Counted from the stretch's first letter, positions 34,149 to 42,021 are shown. The stretch is DNA of 64,000 nucleotides from Sphingomonas sp. IW22 (GCF_041321155.1 NZ_JBGGWB010000001.1:496001-560000); one strand, 5' to 3'. Numbers and translations: made by a program. Notes: generated by a model not told the origin, from the letters alone.

Positions 34149-34604
34149 ATGACGAAGCTCCGCCCGCCCTTGTCGTTCGAACAGGCCCTGCGTGAGATCC
34201 GCGACGCCATCGGCGAAGCCGAAGTGCGCGCCATCATCGGCCGTTCGATGAGCCGCCTTACTGATTATCTCGACCCGGATGCAGAGGGGTATATCCGCCT
34301 CGACCACGCCTTCGCGCTTGAGCGGCGCTATTGCCAACTGGGCCATCCCGGCGCGCCCCTTCAGGAAAGCTGGGCGGGTCAGCTGGGCCTGCTCGCACCC
34401 GCCGCGCCGACCATCCCCCAGCTGCTCGGCCAGATCGCCGAAACCGTGCTCGAAATGGGTGAGGCAACCGCCGCCTCGATCGCCGCTGCATGTCCGAACG
34501 CGACGCCCGCGGCGCGCGATCACGCCATCCGCGAAATTGATGAGGCCATTGCCGAGCTTCAGCGCAAGCGCACCATGCTGACCAGCGCCGCGCGCCCGCC
34601 CTGA
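34149..34604 (+). CDS. Element protein of unknown function, early rightward gene
   Basis: A 151-residue protein (MTKLRPPLSFEQALREIRDAIGEAEVRAIIGRSMSRLTDYLDPDAEGYIRLDHAFALERRYCQLGHPGAPLQESWAGQLG…). It contains a helical segment that could be a regulatory HTH (AEVRAIIGRSMSRLTDYLDPDA), a position often filled by a phage transcription activator. It ends in a coiled coil (AIREIDEAIAELQRKRTML). AAAGGGG seven bases before the ATG supports this start; a TTG lies one codon upstream. Confidence 0.6.
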   Translation: MTKLRPPLSFEQALREIRDAIGEAEVRAIIGRSMSRLTDYLDPDAEGYIRLDHAFALERRYCQLGHPGAPLQESWAGQLGLLAPAAPTIPQLLGQIAETVLEMGEATAASIAAACPNATPAARDHAIREIDEAIAELQRKRTMLTSAARPP

Positions 34605-34694
34605 TCGCCGCCTGATCCCCCTGCCCGTCCGACCCGCACCCCGCGCCGCCCCCTGCCGACGCGAACGCCTTCCTGTTGCCTGGAGCCCGCCGCC

Positions 34695-35126
34695 ATGGCC
34701 CTCACCCCCGGTCAGTATCTGCGCAAGCGGCGCGAGGCCGCTGGCCTTTCGCTCGACGATGCCGCCCTGTGCTTCGAAACCGTGCCCCCGATCGCCGCGT
34801 CCGCACGCGCCGAATGGCTTGCGCTGGTAGAGGCTGACGCCGTGCCGCTGCCCGTCGGGATTGCCGACGCACTGCACGACGCCTTCCCGTTCGACGGCCG
34901 CGTTCTGGCCGAGCTGGCCTATCGCCTGGACGAAGACCCCGACAGCATCGCCTTTGGCTATGCGGTCTGCCGTTCGTGCGGCTGTAGCGAGCTCGATCCG
35001 TGCGACACCGGCTGCAGCTGGGTCGTTGGCGACGCAGCGCTTTGCACCCGCTGCCATGATCGCGCGCGCGGCGCGCCCGGTGCCGACACGATTGTCGTCG
35101 CCACGCTGACAACGGTTGCCGCGTGA
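34695..35126 (+). CDS. HTH-like N-terminus plus Cys-rich zinc-binding motif
   Basis: A 143-residue protein. The N-terminus (MALTPGQYLRKRREAAGLSLDDAALCFET) looks like an XRE-type HTH. The C-terminal half carries CRSCGCSELDPCDTGCSWVVGDAALCTRC, a clustered cysteine motif of the CxxCGC…C…CxW…CxxC type. That motif is seen in many small phage/ICE proteins of alphaproteobacteria and is expected to bind zinc. It leads a run of overlapping small genes; its TGA overlaps the next GTG (GTGA). Confidence 0.7.
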   Translation: MALTPGQYLRKRREAAGLSLDDAALCFETVPPIAASARAEWLALVEADAVPLPVGIADALHDAFPFDGRVLAELAYRLDEDPDSIAFGYAVCRSCGCSELDPCDTGCSWVVGDAALCTRCHDRARGAPGADTIVVATLTTVAA

Positions 35127-35302
35127 CCCCGCCAAGCCATCGCCTCGACCTTGCCGCGCTGTTCCTGATCGGCGTCGCCATCGGCGGCTGCCTGTTCCGC
35201 AACGTCTCCATCGCCGTGACCGGCGTCGTCGGCGCGCTCGTGTTCGGCGCGGCCATCGCCATCCAGTTCGTCCGCACTCGCAACAGGGAGAAGCGCTCGT
35301 GA
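35123..35302 (+). CDS. 59-residue two-helix membrane protein
   Basis: A GTG start overlaps the previous stop. The product, V/MTPPSHRLDLAALFLIGVAIGGCLFRNVSIAVTGVVGALVFGAAIAIQFVRTRNREKRS, has two hydrophobic helices and a basic tail. Its TGA overlaps the next GTG. It is smaller than routine cut-offs, but both junctions are of the GTGA type, which argues for coupled translation. Function unknown. Confidence 0.5.
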   Translation: MTPPSHRLDLAALFLIGVAIGGCLFRNVSIAVTGVVGALVFGAAIAIQFVRTRNREKRS

Positions 35303-35532
35303 CCCCTCGCCGCCCCAATCCGATCCCGCTGACCCCGCGCATCGAAATCCATCCGCTCTGGTGCGACTGCGCCGTCTGCATGCCCCCGGCGCCGCGCGCC
35401 CCGCGCCGCACCTCGTCGGTTCGCACCAGCGTCACCGCGCTTGCCGCTGGCATCCTGACCGGCATGGCGCTGTCGGCGGTCGCGGCTTGGGCAACCGGCG
35501 GCCCCGGTCCGCTTGCGGTATTTATTCCGTGA
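35299..35532 (+). CDS. 77-residue membrane protein with CxCxxC motif
   Basis: The GTG start overlaps the stop of the 59-residue ORF. The polar N-terminus holds HPLWCDCAVC, a possible metal- or redox-active cluster. A single hydrophobic helix follows (SVTALAAGILTGMALSAVAAWATGG). Longer upstream frame residues are shadows of the previous gene. Function unknown. Confidence 0.5.
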   Translation: MTPRRPNPIPLTPRIEIHPLWCDCAVCMPPAPRAPRRTSSVRTSVTALAAGILTGMALSAVAAWATGGPGPLAVFIP

Positions 35533-35665
35533 TCGTAACGACATTTAGTTCTTTTTGGGCCCAGCGCTGCGCCCTTATCCGAAATCACCGGCACGACGCC
35601 GATGATGGCGCGCCGCCGTCCCTGACCCGGAGCGGCGGCGCGTCCCCCATTCAGGACGCTGGCAC

Positions 35666-35833
35666 ATGAAGCCCGCCGCGCCTTTGGCGGCAGAGCGCTG
35701 CACCTGCCGCGAATGCCGCGCGCTCGACGCCGCCCACCCGCGCGAGGGACATCAGCTCGCGCTCGCGCCCGCATCGGCCGCGCGCACCCGATCCGCCAAG
35801 GCCGTGAAAATGTCGGAAAGGAGAAACCCTTGA
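35666..35833 (+). CDS. 55-residue Cys-containing basic protein
   Basis: MKPAAPLAAERCTCRECRALDAAHPREGHQLALAPASAARTRSAKAVKMSERRNP contains CTCREC, a small potential zinc knuckle, followed by a basic tail. Its TGA overlaps the TTG of the next ORF (TTGA). Not recognised. Confidence 0.4.
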   Translation: MKPAAPLAAERCTCRECRALDAAHPREGHQLALAPASAARTRSAKAVKMSERRNP

Positions 35834-36168
35834 ACGCCCCCTCGATCGTCCGCCTCGATCAGCGCCTCAGCAAGGCGGCCGAGATCGGAAAAGGCATCAA
35901 GCTCCAACCCGCCGACCTCGACCTGCTTGCCAGTCTTGGCCTTTTCGACATCACCCACCGCGCCAAGGCCGAATATCTCAAGGAACAGACACGATGCCGG
36001 GACGCGCGCCGCCGCTCTATCGTCGAGGAAAATACTGGCTCGATTGGGACGAGCGCGCCGACGGCAGCCGCCGCAGCCCGTACCTCACCATCTTCTGGTA
36101 CTGCCCAGATACGCAGCGTGTCCGAAGCGCATCGACGGGTACGGCCGAAGAGGAAGCGGCGATCGTAG
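35830..36168 (+). CDS. Small gene at excisionase position
   Basis: TTG start, preceded by GGAAAGGAGAAACCC. The first ~55 residues (MNAPSIVRLDQRLSKAAEIGKGIKLQPADLDLLASLGLFDITHRAKAEYLKEQ) are helical and plausible. The later part overlaps the integrase gene by 175 bases and looks like shadow sequence, so the true end is unclear; a frameshift may have extended it. The position directly before an integrase suggests an excisionase or directionality factor, but no family is recognised. Confidence 0.4.
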   Translation: MNAPSIVRLDQRLSKAAEIGKGIKLQPADLDLLASLGLFDITHRAKAEYLKEQTRCRDARRRSIVEENTGSIGTSAPTAAAAARTSPSSGTAQIRSVSEAHRRVRPKRKRRS

Positions 36169-37335
36169 CGCTCGACCGGCGCTATCTCGCCGACAAGTCC
36201 GAAGCGCCGGCATTTTGCCCGATGTGCGGCCAGCCGCGCGCCAACGCCGACGCCTATTTGCTGACCGATGCGATCGCCGACTATCGCCTCGAATGGGGCG
36301 ACAGGCAAAGCTCGGCCGACAGCATCGCTGCGCGCCTCGATCATGTCGTTCGGTTTCTTGAGGCTGAGGAAGCACGCGGCGCAGAGGGCCGCTTTGGTCT
36401 GGCGACCAGCATCGCCGCCGCATCCAGCACCGTCTTTGCCGATGCGTTTCGCGCCTGGTCGCGATCGACGCCGGTCACATGGCGCAATGGAAAGGGTGAG
36501 GTCACCGTATCGCGCCCGCGCGCGCCGGCCACGACCGAGGAATCGATTATCCAGCTCGCGGCCGCGATCAATCACGCGGTCGATGCCGACCCGCCCCGTG
36601 CAACCAAGCGCCCGACCTTCAAGCCGATCGCCCGCGCACGCGTGTCGCGGCCGCGGCGCACGCGCGTTGGCGTGCAGGATCTCGCGCGCATGGTGGAATA
36701 TGCGGCCGAACCGAACCGGCGGCGCGGATCGCTTCACGCGTTCCTCATCGCATCGATCTGCACGATCGCCCGGCCGGATTCAGTCGTTGACATCAATGTG
36801 CGCCCGGATCGCGGTCAGTGGTGGCCGGGGGCTCCTACGATCGACCTGAACCCGATCGGCCGACTTCAAACGAAGAAGTTTCGCCCGGTGCTCCCGGTCC
36901 TGCCCCTGCTCGACCACCACCTGCGCGCCGCATCAGGAATGGCTCAGGCTCGACAGGAACGAGCAGCGGCACGGTGGCTGGCTGATCAACTACCATGGCC
37001 GTCCAATAAAGGACGTTCACCGATCCTGGACGACGATGCTCGAACGCCTCGATCTGCCGTCAGGCCGGGAATGGATGCCCTACGTCCTGCGCCACAGCCT
37101 CGCGACCATCGTACGCAATCACGGCGCGGCGAAATGGGACCTCGAAGGCTTCATGGGCCATCGCGGCGTCAGCCAGACAGAAGTCTACGCAATCGGGGAA
37201 TTCGCAACCGTCGAAGCGGCTCTTCAGCGGATCATCGACGAGATCGAAACGCTGGTTCCGGGCGCCCTCCACCGGAGGGGCACCGGGGTCGGCTTACCTG
37301 TCCTTCTGCCTAAGGAGACAAAAATGTCAGGATAA
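35994..37335 (+). pseudogene. Tyrosine-recombinase integrase at tRNA-Val, frameshifted
   Basis: The N-terminal frame begins MPGRAPPLYRRGKYWLDWDERADGSRRSPYLTIFWY and runs through a core-binding region to the catalytic domain start (RRRGSLHAFLIASICTIARPDSVVDI). At ~36931-36940 (after HHLRAAS) the coding frame shifts by one base. The other frame continues QEWLRLDRNEQRHGGWLINYHGRPIKDVHRSW, then LRHSLATIVRNHGAAKWDLEGFMGHRGVSQTEVYAIGEF, which holds the RH, GHR and Tyr of the active site, and stops at 37335. Removing one base near 36933 would restore one ~447-residue enzyme. It ends 14 bases from the tRNA-Val 3' end, its probable target. Confidence 0.85.
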
Positions 37336-37349
37336 ACCGACCCTTGGTG

Positions 37350-37424
37350 TGGTGGGCGTGGCAAGGATTGAACTTGCGACCCCTGCGATGTCAACACAGT
37401 GCTCTACCACTGAGCTACACGCCC
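37350..37424 (-). tRNA. tRNA-Val (anticodon GAC)
   Basis: On the minus strand the acceptor stem GGGCGTG pairs with CACGCCC, with discriminator A and encoded CCA. The D-arm has GTAGCTCAGTGGTAGAGC. The anticodon stem CTGTG/CGCAG holds the TTGACAT loop (anticodon GAC). The T-arm contains AGTTCAATCCT. The 3' end points to the frameshifted integrase. Confidence 0.97.
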
Positions 37425-37485
37425 GCCGGGAGTGGCGCTGTTAGCGGCGACAGTTTCGCGGCGCAAGCATAATTTCGGATTTTTT

Positions 37486-37866
37486 TCAGGGGTGCGACGG
37501 TACCGTGTCCATTTCGAAAAGGCGGTCGATCTCCCCCACCAGATCGCGCAGGTGGAACGGCTTTGACAGGACGCGGGCCTGCGGCATGGTGCGACCGGCG
37601 CGGAGCGTCACGGCGGCGAAGCCGGTGATGAACATCACGCGCATGTCGGGCACCAATTCGCTGCTGCGCTGGGCCAGTTCGATGCCGTCCATTTCGGGCA
37701 TGACGATATCGGTCAGCAGCAGGTCGAAACGCTCCTGTTCGATCAGCGACAGCGCGGCCGTGCCGCAATCGACGGCGGTCACGCGGTAACCCGCCCGCTG
37801 GAGCGCGCGCGTCAAATATTCGCGCATCACCGCGTCATCCTCGGCGAGCAGGATTCGGTACATCAT
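37486..37866 (-). CDS. cpdR: CpdR-type single-domain response regulator
   Basis: A 126-residue receiver-only protein (MMYRILLAEDDAVMREYLTRALQRAGYRVTAVDCGTAALSLIEQERFDLLLTDIVMPEMDGIELAQ…). It has the acidic pair EDD, the phospho-acceptor Asp in LLTDIVMPEMDG, Thr in FITG and Lys in LSKPF. There is no output domain. This matches CpdR, which in alphaproteobacteria controls ClpXP-dependent proteolysis through the CckA-ChpT relay. AAGGGACG precedes the ATG pair at 37866/37863. The long upstream frame is a shadow of the divergent amidohydrolase gene. Confidence 0.88.
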   Translation of the reverse strand: MMYRILLAEDDAVMREYLTRALQRAGYRVTAVDCGTAALSLIEQERFDLLLTDIVMPEMDGIELAQRSSELVPDMRVMFITGFAAVTLRAGRTMPQARVLSKPFHLRDLVGEIDRLFEMDTVPSHP

Positions 37867-37991
37867 CGTCCCTTTTGTAGAGCCGCCCCCATATGACCGA
37901 ATGTTACCATATTTTCCAGTAAGCCCGCCGCGGCCCGCGCATGATTGCCGCAAGCGCTGCGCGCGCCTAGCGTATGGGTGTGACCCAGGCC

Positions 37992-38831
37992 ATGCCGCAT
38001 TACAGTTTCGACCGGTTCGGGCCGGACGTGCCGAACAGTCCGGTCGTGCTGTCGGTCCCGCATGCGGGGCGCGATTATCCGGTCGAACTGCTGGATGCAC
38101 TACGTGTGCCGCCGCGCGCGCTGCTGCCGCTGGAGGATCGCCATGTCGATGCGGTGGCGCTGGCCGCGCACCGGGACGAGGCGATGCTGGTTGCGCGTCG
38201 CCCGCGCGCGTGGATCGACCTGAACCGCAGCGAGCGGGAGCGCGATCCCGCTGTCGACGATGGCGTGTCCCCTGCCGCACTGCCGGCTGCGTCGAACAAG
38301 CTGCGAAGCGGGCTGGGTCTGGTTCCGCGCCGGGCCGGGCCGGCGGGCGATTTGTGGCAGCGGCGCTTTTCCGGCCCCGCGATCGAGCGGCGGATCGAGG
38401 CGGACCACCGCCCCTATCATGCCGCGCTCGCACAGGCACTGGAGGCGGCGCGGGCGCGATTCGGCGTTGCGGTGCTGCTCGATATCCATTCGATGCCGAC
38501 GCTGGGCAGCGAGCGCGCACAACTGGTGCTGGGCGACCGTTTCGGACGCGCGGCCAGCGGCACCGTGGTCGCGTTGATCGAGGCTGCGGCGCGTCGGGAG
38601 GGTCTGCGTGTCGCGCGCAATACGCCCTATGCCGGCGGCCATATCCTTGAACGGCATGGCGATCCGGTGTCGGGCATCCACGCGGTGCAGCTGGAGTTCG
38701 ACCGGCTGTTATATCTGGATCCGCTGACGATGGAGCCTTCGCCCAGCGTGGCACGCCTGGGCGCGGTGCTGCGCGCGATCATTGACGCGGCGGCTGAAAT
38801 TGCCCCGCCCCCTGCTTTAGCCGCTGAATAG
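37992..38831 (+). CDS. N-formylglutamate amidohydrolase family protein
   Basis: A 279-residue protein of the FGase family, zinc enzymes that hydrolyse N-formyl-glutamate or related N-acyl amino acids. Visible family blocks are VVLSVPHAGRDYP, EDRHVDAVA, WIDLNRSERERDP, HRPYHAALAQAL, LLDIHSMP and NTPYAGGHILERHGDP followed by HAVQLEFDRLLYLD. The HxG, RH and DIHS elements supply metal ligands. Start candidates are 37974 and 37992; neither has a strong ribosome-binding site. It is divergent from cpdR. Confidence 0.85.
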   Translation: MPHYSFDRFGPDVPNSPVVLSVPHAGRDYPVELLDALRVPPRALLPLEDRHVDAVALAAHRDEAMLVARRPRAWIDLNRSERERDPAVDDGVSPAALPAASNKLRSGLGLVPRRAGPAGDLWQRRFSGPAIERRIEADHRPYHAALAQALEAARARFGVAVLLDIHSMPTLGSERAQLVLGDRFGRAASGTVVALIEAAARREGLRVARNTPYAGGHILERHGDPVSGIHAVQLEFDRLLYLDPLTMEPSPSVARLGAVLRAIIDAAAEIAPPPALAAE

Positions 38832-38836
38832 GCAAG

Positions 38837-38868
38837 AAAAAACCACCTGGTGCGGATGCACCAGGTGG
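38837..38868 (-). terminator. Intrinsic terminator (minus strand)
   Basis: A perfect 11-base stem (38843-38853 with 38858-38868) and 4-base loop, followed on the minus strand by six T. It ends the sRNA candidate and would also stop read-through from sapC. It has no T-run in the plus direction, so it does not terminate the amidohydrolase gene. Confidence 0.85.
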
Positions 38869-38942
38869 CCAAGGTTCAGGGAGGAGACACGCCCAAAGGC
38901 GTGTCGCATAGCCCGGCGAAAGGGGGGACACCGGACCACGCA
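38837..38942 (-). ncRNA. Candidate small RNA with anti-Shine-Dalgarno loops
   Basis: On the minus strand, a promoter-like pair (TTGTGC, 16 bases, TATATT) is followed by a ~106-base stretch with three potential hairpins. They are CCGGTG/CGCCGG with a C-rich loop (TCCCCCCTTT), GACACGCC-TTTG-GGCGTGTC, and a final 11-base stem CCACCTGGTGC/GCACCAGGTGG followed by six T. Between the second and third hairpins lies an unpaired CTCCTCCC, which could base-pair with ribosome-binding sites, as in alphaproteobacterial sRNAs with CCUCCUCCC motifs. There is no ORF of note inside. The structure is read by eye; no covariance search was done. Confidence 0.55.
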
Positions 38943-38948
38943 AGAAAC

Positions 38949-38976
38949 AATATAAGCGGCCGGTTTGCGCGCACAA
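38949..38976 (-). promoter_or_regulatory. Sigma-70-like promoter for the sRNA candidate
   Basis: The minus strand has TTGTGC (38976-38971) and TATATT (38954-38949) with a 16-base spacer, unusually A+T-rich for this genome. The predicted start is near 38942. Confidence 0.5.
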
Positions 38977-39072
38977 GTGGTGCCCAACCTGATTTTTTAA
39001 CGCCCCGTCAAACACATCACCCCGACCCTCCTTGCGGAGAGCCGGGGCGGTAGTCGATCGGCGATGGCCGGA

Positions 39073-39855
39073 TCAGTTGGCGGTCAGCGGCACCGGCTGC
39101 TGCGGCAGCTTGCCCTGGCGCATCTGCTTTGCGAACAGGTCGCGCATCAGGCTGAGCGACAGGAGATGCGCGTAGATCAGCGGCAGCATGCCCGACTGCT
39201 GCATCTTGCGAAGCTGGTCGCCGCGCAGCTCGTTCAGCTTGTTTTCGTCGATCATCTGGAAACCGCGATAGACGAAGGGCTGGGCGCCGTCCGGCTGGAT
39301 TGAGATTTCGCCGTCCATCAGCAGGCCCTGTTCCTTCAGCTCACGCATGAAGGCGCTGGTGCGCTGACCGGCCTGCTCGAACTGTTCGGCAAAGCTGAGG
39401 ATGCCCTTGGTCAGTTCGGTCGGCTCGCCATTTTCGAACAGCTTTTCGCCCTCATCGAACGCGCCGATCGTTTCCGAGGTCGGGTCGAAGCACAGCGAGA
39501 GTTCGTCGCTGTCCGGACGCAGACGCGCCAGCATATAGGGATAGCGGCGGACATAGGCCGGGATATAGGTTTCGTCGTCCAGCAGCTTGCCTTCGGCGTC
39601 GAGGAAGGTGTTGACCCCTTCGTTCAGGCCCATCAGCGCCAGCGGCACGGGATCGTCACCAACCGAAAACACGATCGGCATACGGCGCTGAACCAGTGGG
39701 AATTCCTCAACCGTCAGCGGCACGGCGTGGTGATTTGCCAGGAACGGCGCGGTTGCAGCCGGGCGCACGCGGAAATCGGCGTGCTGCGTGCTCGAAAGCG
39801 GTTCGAGCTGATTATAGAAAAGCGGAAGTCCTGCCTGCTGCGGTGCGCTGGCCAT
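39073..39855 (-). CDS. sapC: SapC family protein
   Basis: A 260-residue SapC-like protein: LPLFYNQLEPLSSTQHADFRVRPAATAPFLANHHAVPLTVEEFPLVQRRMPIVFSVGDDPVPLALMGLNEGVNTFLDAEGKLLDDETYIPAYVRRYPYML. This is the typical family N-terminal block, followed by LCFDPTSETIGAFDEGEKLFENGEPTELTKGILSFAEQFEQAG. The family was named after the Campylobacter S-layer-associated protein; in sphingomonads it is a common stand-alone gene of uncertain function. A CTCCTTGCGGAG-containing hairpin lies just after the stop near 39020-39050. Confidence 0.88.
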   Translation of the reverse strand: MASAPQQAGLPLFYNQLEPLSSTQHADFRVRPAATAPFLANHHAVPLTVEEFPLVQRRMPIVFSVGDDPVPLALMGLNEGVNTFLDAEGKLLDDETYIPAYVRRYPYMLARLRPDSDELSLCFDPTSETIGAFDEGEKLFENGEPTELTKGILSFAEQFEQAGQRTSAFMRELKEQGLLMDGEISIQPDGAQPFVYRGFQMIDENKLNELRGDQLRKMQQSGMLPLIYAHLLSLSLMRDLFAKQMRQGKLPQQPVPLTAN

Positions 39856-39915
39856 TTTACTCTCCTGGGAAATCCAAATGAAATCGAGGTGCCGTTGCCG
39901 GATCGTCGCGCGCGT

Positions 39916-41361
39916 CTAAGTCGCTGCGCCGTCGGGTGCAAGCTTCACCAGCTTGCCGGGGTTGAAAAGCCCCTGCGGATCCAAGGCCGATTTGATCGCG
40001 CGCATCGCCGCCAGCCGGGCCGGCGGGCCAAGGCGTTGCAGTTCGTCGATCTTCATCTGGCCAATGCCATGTTCGGCCGAGATCGAGCCGCCCGCCGCTA
40101 CGACCAGATCGTGCACCATGCGCGTGGCGGCGGGGGCATGATCGGCATACCATTGCTGCGCGCTCATGCCCGCGGGCGCGCGCACGTGGAAATGGACGTT
40201 GCCGTCGCCCAGATGGCCAAAGCCGCTGGCGTGGGTGCCGGGAAAGGCAGCTTCGATCGCCGCTGCCGCTTCCACCATGAAGCCGGGCATCGCCGCCACG
40301 GGCACCGAAATGTCATGCTGTGACGCCGGGCCCGCCCCCCGCTCCGCCGCAGACAGCGAATCGCGCAACCGCCAGAATGCCTCGGCCTGCGCCTCGCTGG
40401 CGGCGATGACGGCATCGGCCACCAGCCCGTCGCCAATCGCGTCGGCCAATATGCGCTCCAGCATCGGCTCCAGCGGCGCGGCGGGGTCGCTGCTCGTCGC
40501 CTCTACCAGCACATGCCACCCATGGCTGCCGGCCAGTGGCGCACGGGCACCGGGCAAATGCGCCACCGCCAGCGCCAGCGAAGAACCGGGCATGATCTCG
40601 AAACTCTCGACCGCATCGCCCTGCGCCTCCAGGCGGCGAAGCAGCGCCAGCGCGTCCGCCGGGCTGCCGACCCCGGCCCATGCCACCGCGCGAGTGGCGA
40701 TGGCGGGCACCAGCGACAGCGCCGCCGCCGTGACGATGCCCAGCGTCCCCTCCGCCCCGATCATCAGCTGGTTCAGGTCATATCCCCGATTGTCCTTGCG
40801 AAGCGGCGACAGGCCCTGATGGATGGTGCCGTCGGGCAGCACCGCCTCAACCCCCGCAACTAGCCGCCGCATCGTACCGAAGCGGAGCACTTGCGTGCCC
40901 CCCGCATTGGTGGAGACAAGGCCGCCGATCGTCGCCGATCCCTTGGCCCCCAGCGTCAGGGGAAAGCGCATTCCCGTCTCACCCGCTGCTGCGTGCAGTT
41001 CGGCCAGGATCACACCCGCCTCCGCCACTGCCTGTCGCGCATCGGGGTCGATGGCGCGGATCGCGCGCAGCCGCCGGGTGGACAGGATCAGTGCCGATCC
41101 GTCAGCGGGTGGGGTCGCGCCGCCAACCATCGAGGTATTGCCCCCCTGCGGCACCAGCGCGACGCCCAGCGCGCGGGCCTGAACGACTATCGCGGCAACT
41201 TCCTCCACATTGGCAGGTGAGAGGATCGCGGGCGTCGCCCCGTGATAGCGACCGCGCCAGTCGGTCGCCCAGGGGGCGATGTCGGCGGGGTCCGTGGTGA
41301 CCGCGCGTGGGCCCGCGATGCGGCGCGCGGCGTCGATCATTTGCGTCTGGGCTGGCGTCAT
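39916..41361 (-). CDS. FAD-binding oxidoreductase (D-lactate/2-hydroxyacid dehydrogenase type)
   Basis: A 481-residue FAD-linked oxidase of the GlcD/D2HGDH type. The N-terminal PCMH FAD-binding domain has PQGGNTSMVGGA, LTLGAKGSATIGGLVSTNAGGTQVLRFG and RKDNRGYDLNQLMIGAEGTLGIVTAAAL. The C-terminal domain has ASGFGHLGDGNVHFHV, SISAEHGIGQMK and ALDPQGLFNPGKL. The HLGDGNxH and EHGxG motifs bind metal and substrate. It oxidises a D-2-hydroxyacid; the exact substrate is unclear. The start at 41361 is used because the N-terminal extension to 41535 is low-complexity and overlaps a divergent gene. Confidence 0.88.
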   Translation of the reverse strand: MTPAQTQMIDAARRIAGPRAVTTDPADIAPWATDWRGRYHGATPAILSPANVEEVAAIVVQARALGVALVPQGGNTSMVGGATPPADGSALILSTRRLRAIRAIDPDARQAVAEAGVILAELHAAAGETGMRFPLTLGAKGSATIGGLVSTNAGGTQVLRFGTMRRLVAGVEAVLPDGTIHQGLSPLRKDNRGYDLNQLMIGAEGTLGIVTAAALSLVPAIATRAVAWAGVGSPADALALLRRLEAQGDAVESFEIMPGSSLALAVAHLPGARAPLAGSHGWHVLVEATSSDPAAPLEPMLERILADAIGDGLVADAVIAASEAQAEAFWRLRDSLSAAERGAGPASQHDISVPVAAMPGFMVEAAAAIEAAFPGTHASGFGHLGDGNVHFHVRAPAGMSAQQWYADHAPAATRMVHDLVVAAGGSISAEHGIGQMKIDELQRLGPPARLAAMRAIKSALDPQGLFNPGKLVKLAPDGAAT

Positions 41362-41417
41362 GTGGAGCGAGGCGATAGCATGGCCCCTGAACCGACGCCA
41401 ATTCATCGCCGGTTCAA

Positions 41418-41930
41418 ATGGTGGCGGGCATGTCCCGTGCGTCGATGGTGAGTTTGTTGATTGATCCTCTGCTGATCCTCCAGCTCGCGCTTGCGCCGGA
41501 TGCGGCATGGCAGGCGCAGGCGGATCGTGCGCCACCCGCGGGGGTGCGCGCGCAGGTCAGGATCGAGCGACATATCGTGGTCCGCATCCCTCGCATGAAT
41601 GTGGCGCCCGGCATGGTTGCGGCGTCGTCGGCGCCGCCCCTGCCCCCGATCAGCTGGGTCGAACGCAGCGGCGGCGACCAGTGCGTGCCTGTATCGTCCC
41701 TCGCCGCCGCGTCGATCACCCGGCCCGATGCCGTCGATCTGGTCCTGTCGGGTGGAAAGCGGATGCGCGCGCGGTTAGGCGAGGATTGCCCGGCACTGGG
41801 CTTTTACTCCGGCTTCTATCTGCGTCCGCCCGCCGACGGGCAGATCTGCGCCCGCCGCGACGTGATCCGTTCACGTTCCGGGGGCGAATGCCGCATCGAA
41901 ACCTTTCGCCCGCTGGTGCCGACCCGCTGA
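41418..41930 (+). CDS. Exported hypothetical protein
   Basis: A ~170-residue ORF with an N-terminal hydrophobic segment (MVSLLIDPLLILQLALAPDAAWQA) that may be a signal peptide. The mature part holds ISWVERSGGDQCVPVSSLAAASITRPDAVDLVLSGGKRMRARLGEDCPALGFYSGFYLRPPADGQICARRDVIRSRSGGECRIETF. Four cysteines are spaced for two disulfides. This pattern occurs in small sphingomonad periplasmic proteins of unknown function. Starts at 41418, 41430 and 41445 are possible. Confidence 0.65.
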   Translation: MVAGMSRASMVSLLIDPLLILQLALAPDAAWQAQADRAPPAGVRAQVRIERHIVVRIPRMNVAPGMVAASSAPPLPPISWVERSGGDQCVPVSSLAAASITRPDAVDLVLSGGKRMRARLGEDCPALGFYSGFYLRPPADGQICARRDVIRSRSGGECRIETFRPLVPTR

Positions 41931-42021
41931 GAACAGCCTCGGCACTTGACTTTTTCGGCCAAATCCGCGAGCGGGCCATGGTACGCGGACCCGCTTTCGG
42001 GCCGCCTTTCCGGACAATTGC

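Noticed and set aside
33355..34149. 264-codon plus-strand ORF after the Cro-like gene
   Set aside because: Ser/Arg/Ala-rich with no domain; overlaps the Cro-like gene in another frame and reads through a gene-poor stretch.
11574..37349. CRISPR array or classical restriction-modification or toxin-antitoxin operon in the accessory region
   Set aside because: No regularly spaced repeats, Cas motifs, methyltransferase-nuclease pair or recognisable toxin were seen. The HNH gene fits a packaging role and the YdaS-like gene fits a Cro role.
37867..38754. N-terminal extension of the cpdR frame
   Set aside because: Antisense to the amidohydrolase gene; receiver domains begin at MYRILLAEDD.
38843..38868. 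Hairpin as terminator of the amidohydrolase gene
   Set aside because: The T-run is on the minus-strand side only, so the signal works leftward for the sRNA candidate or sapC.
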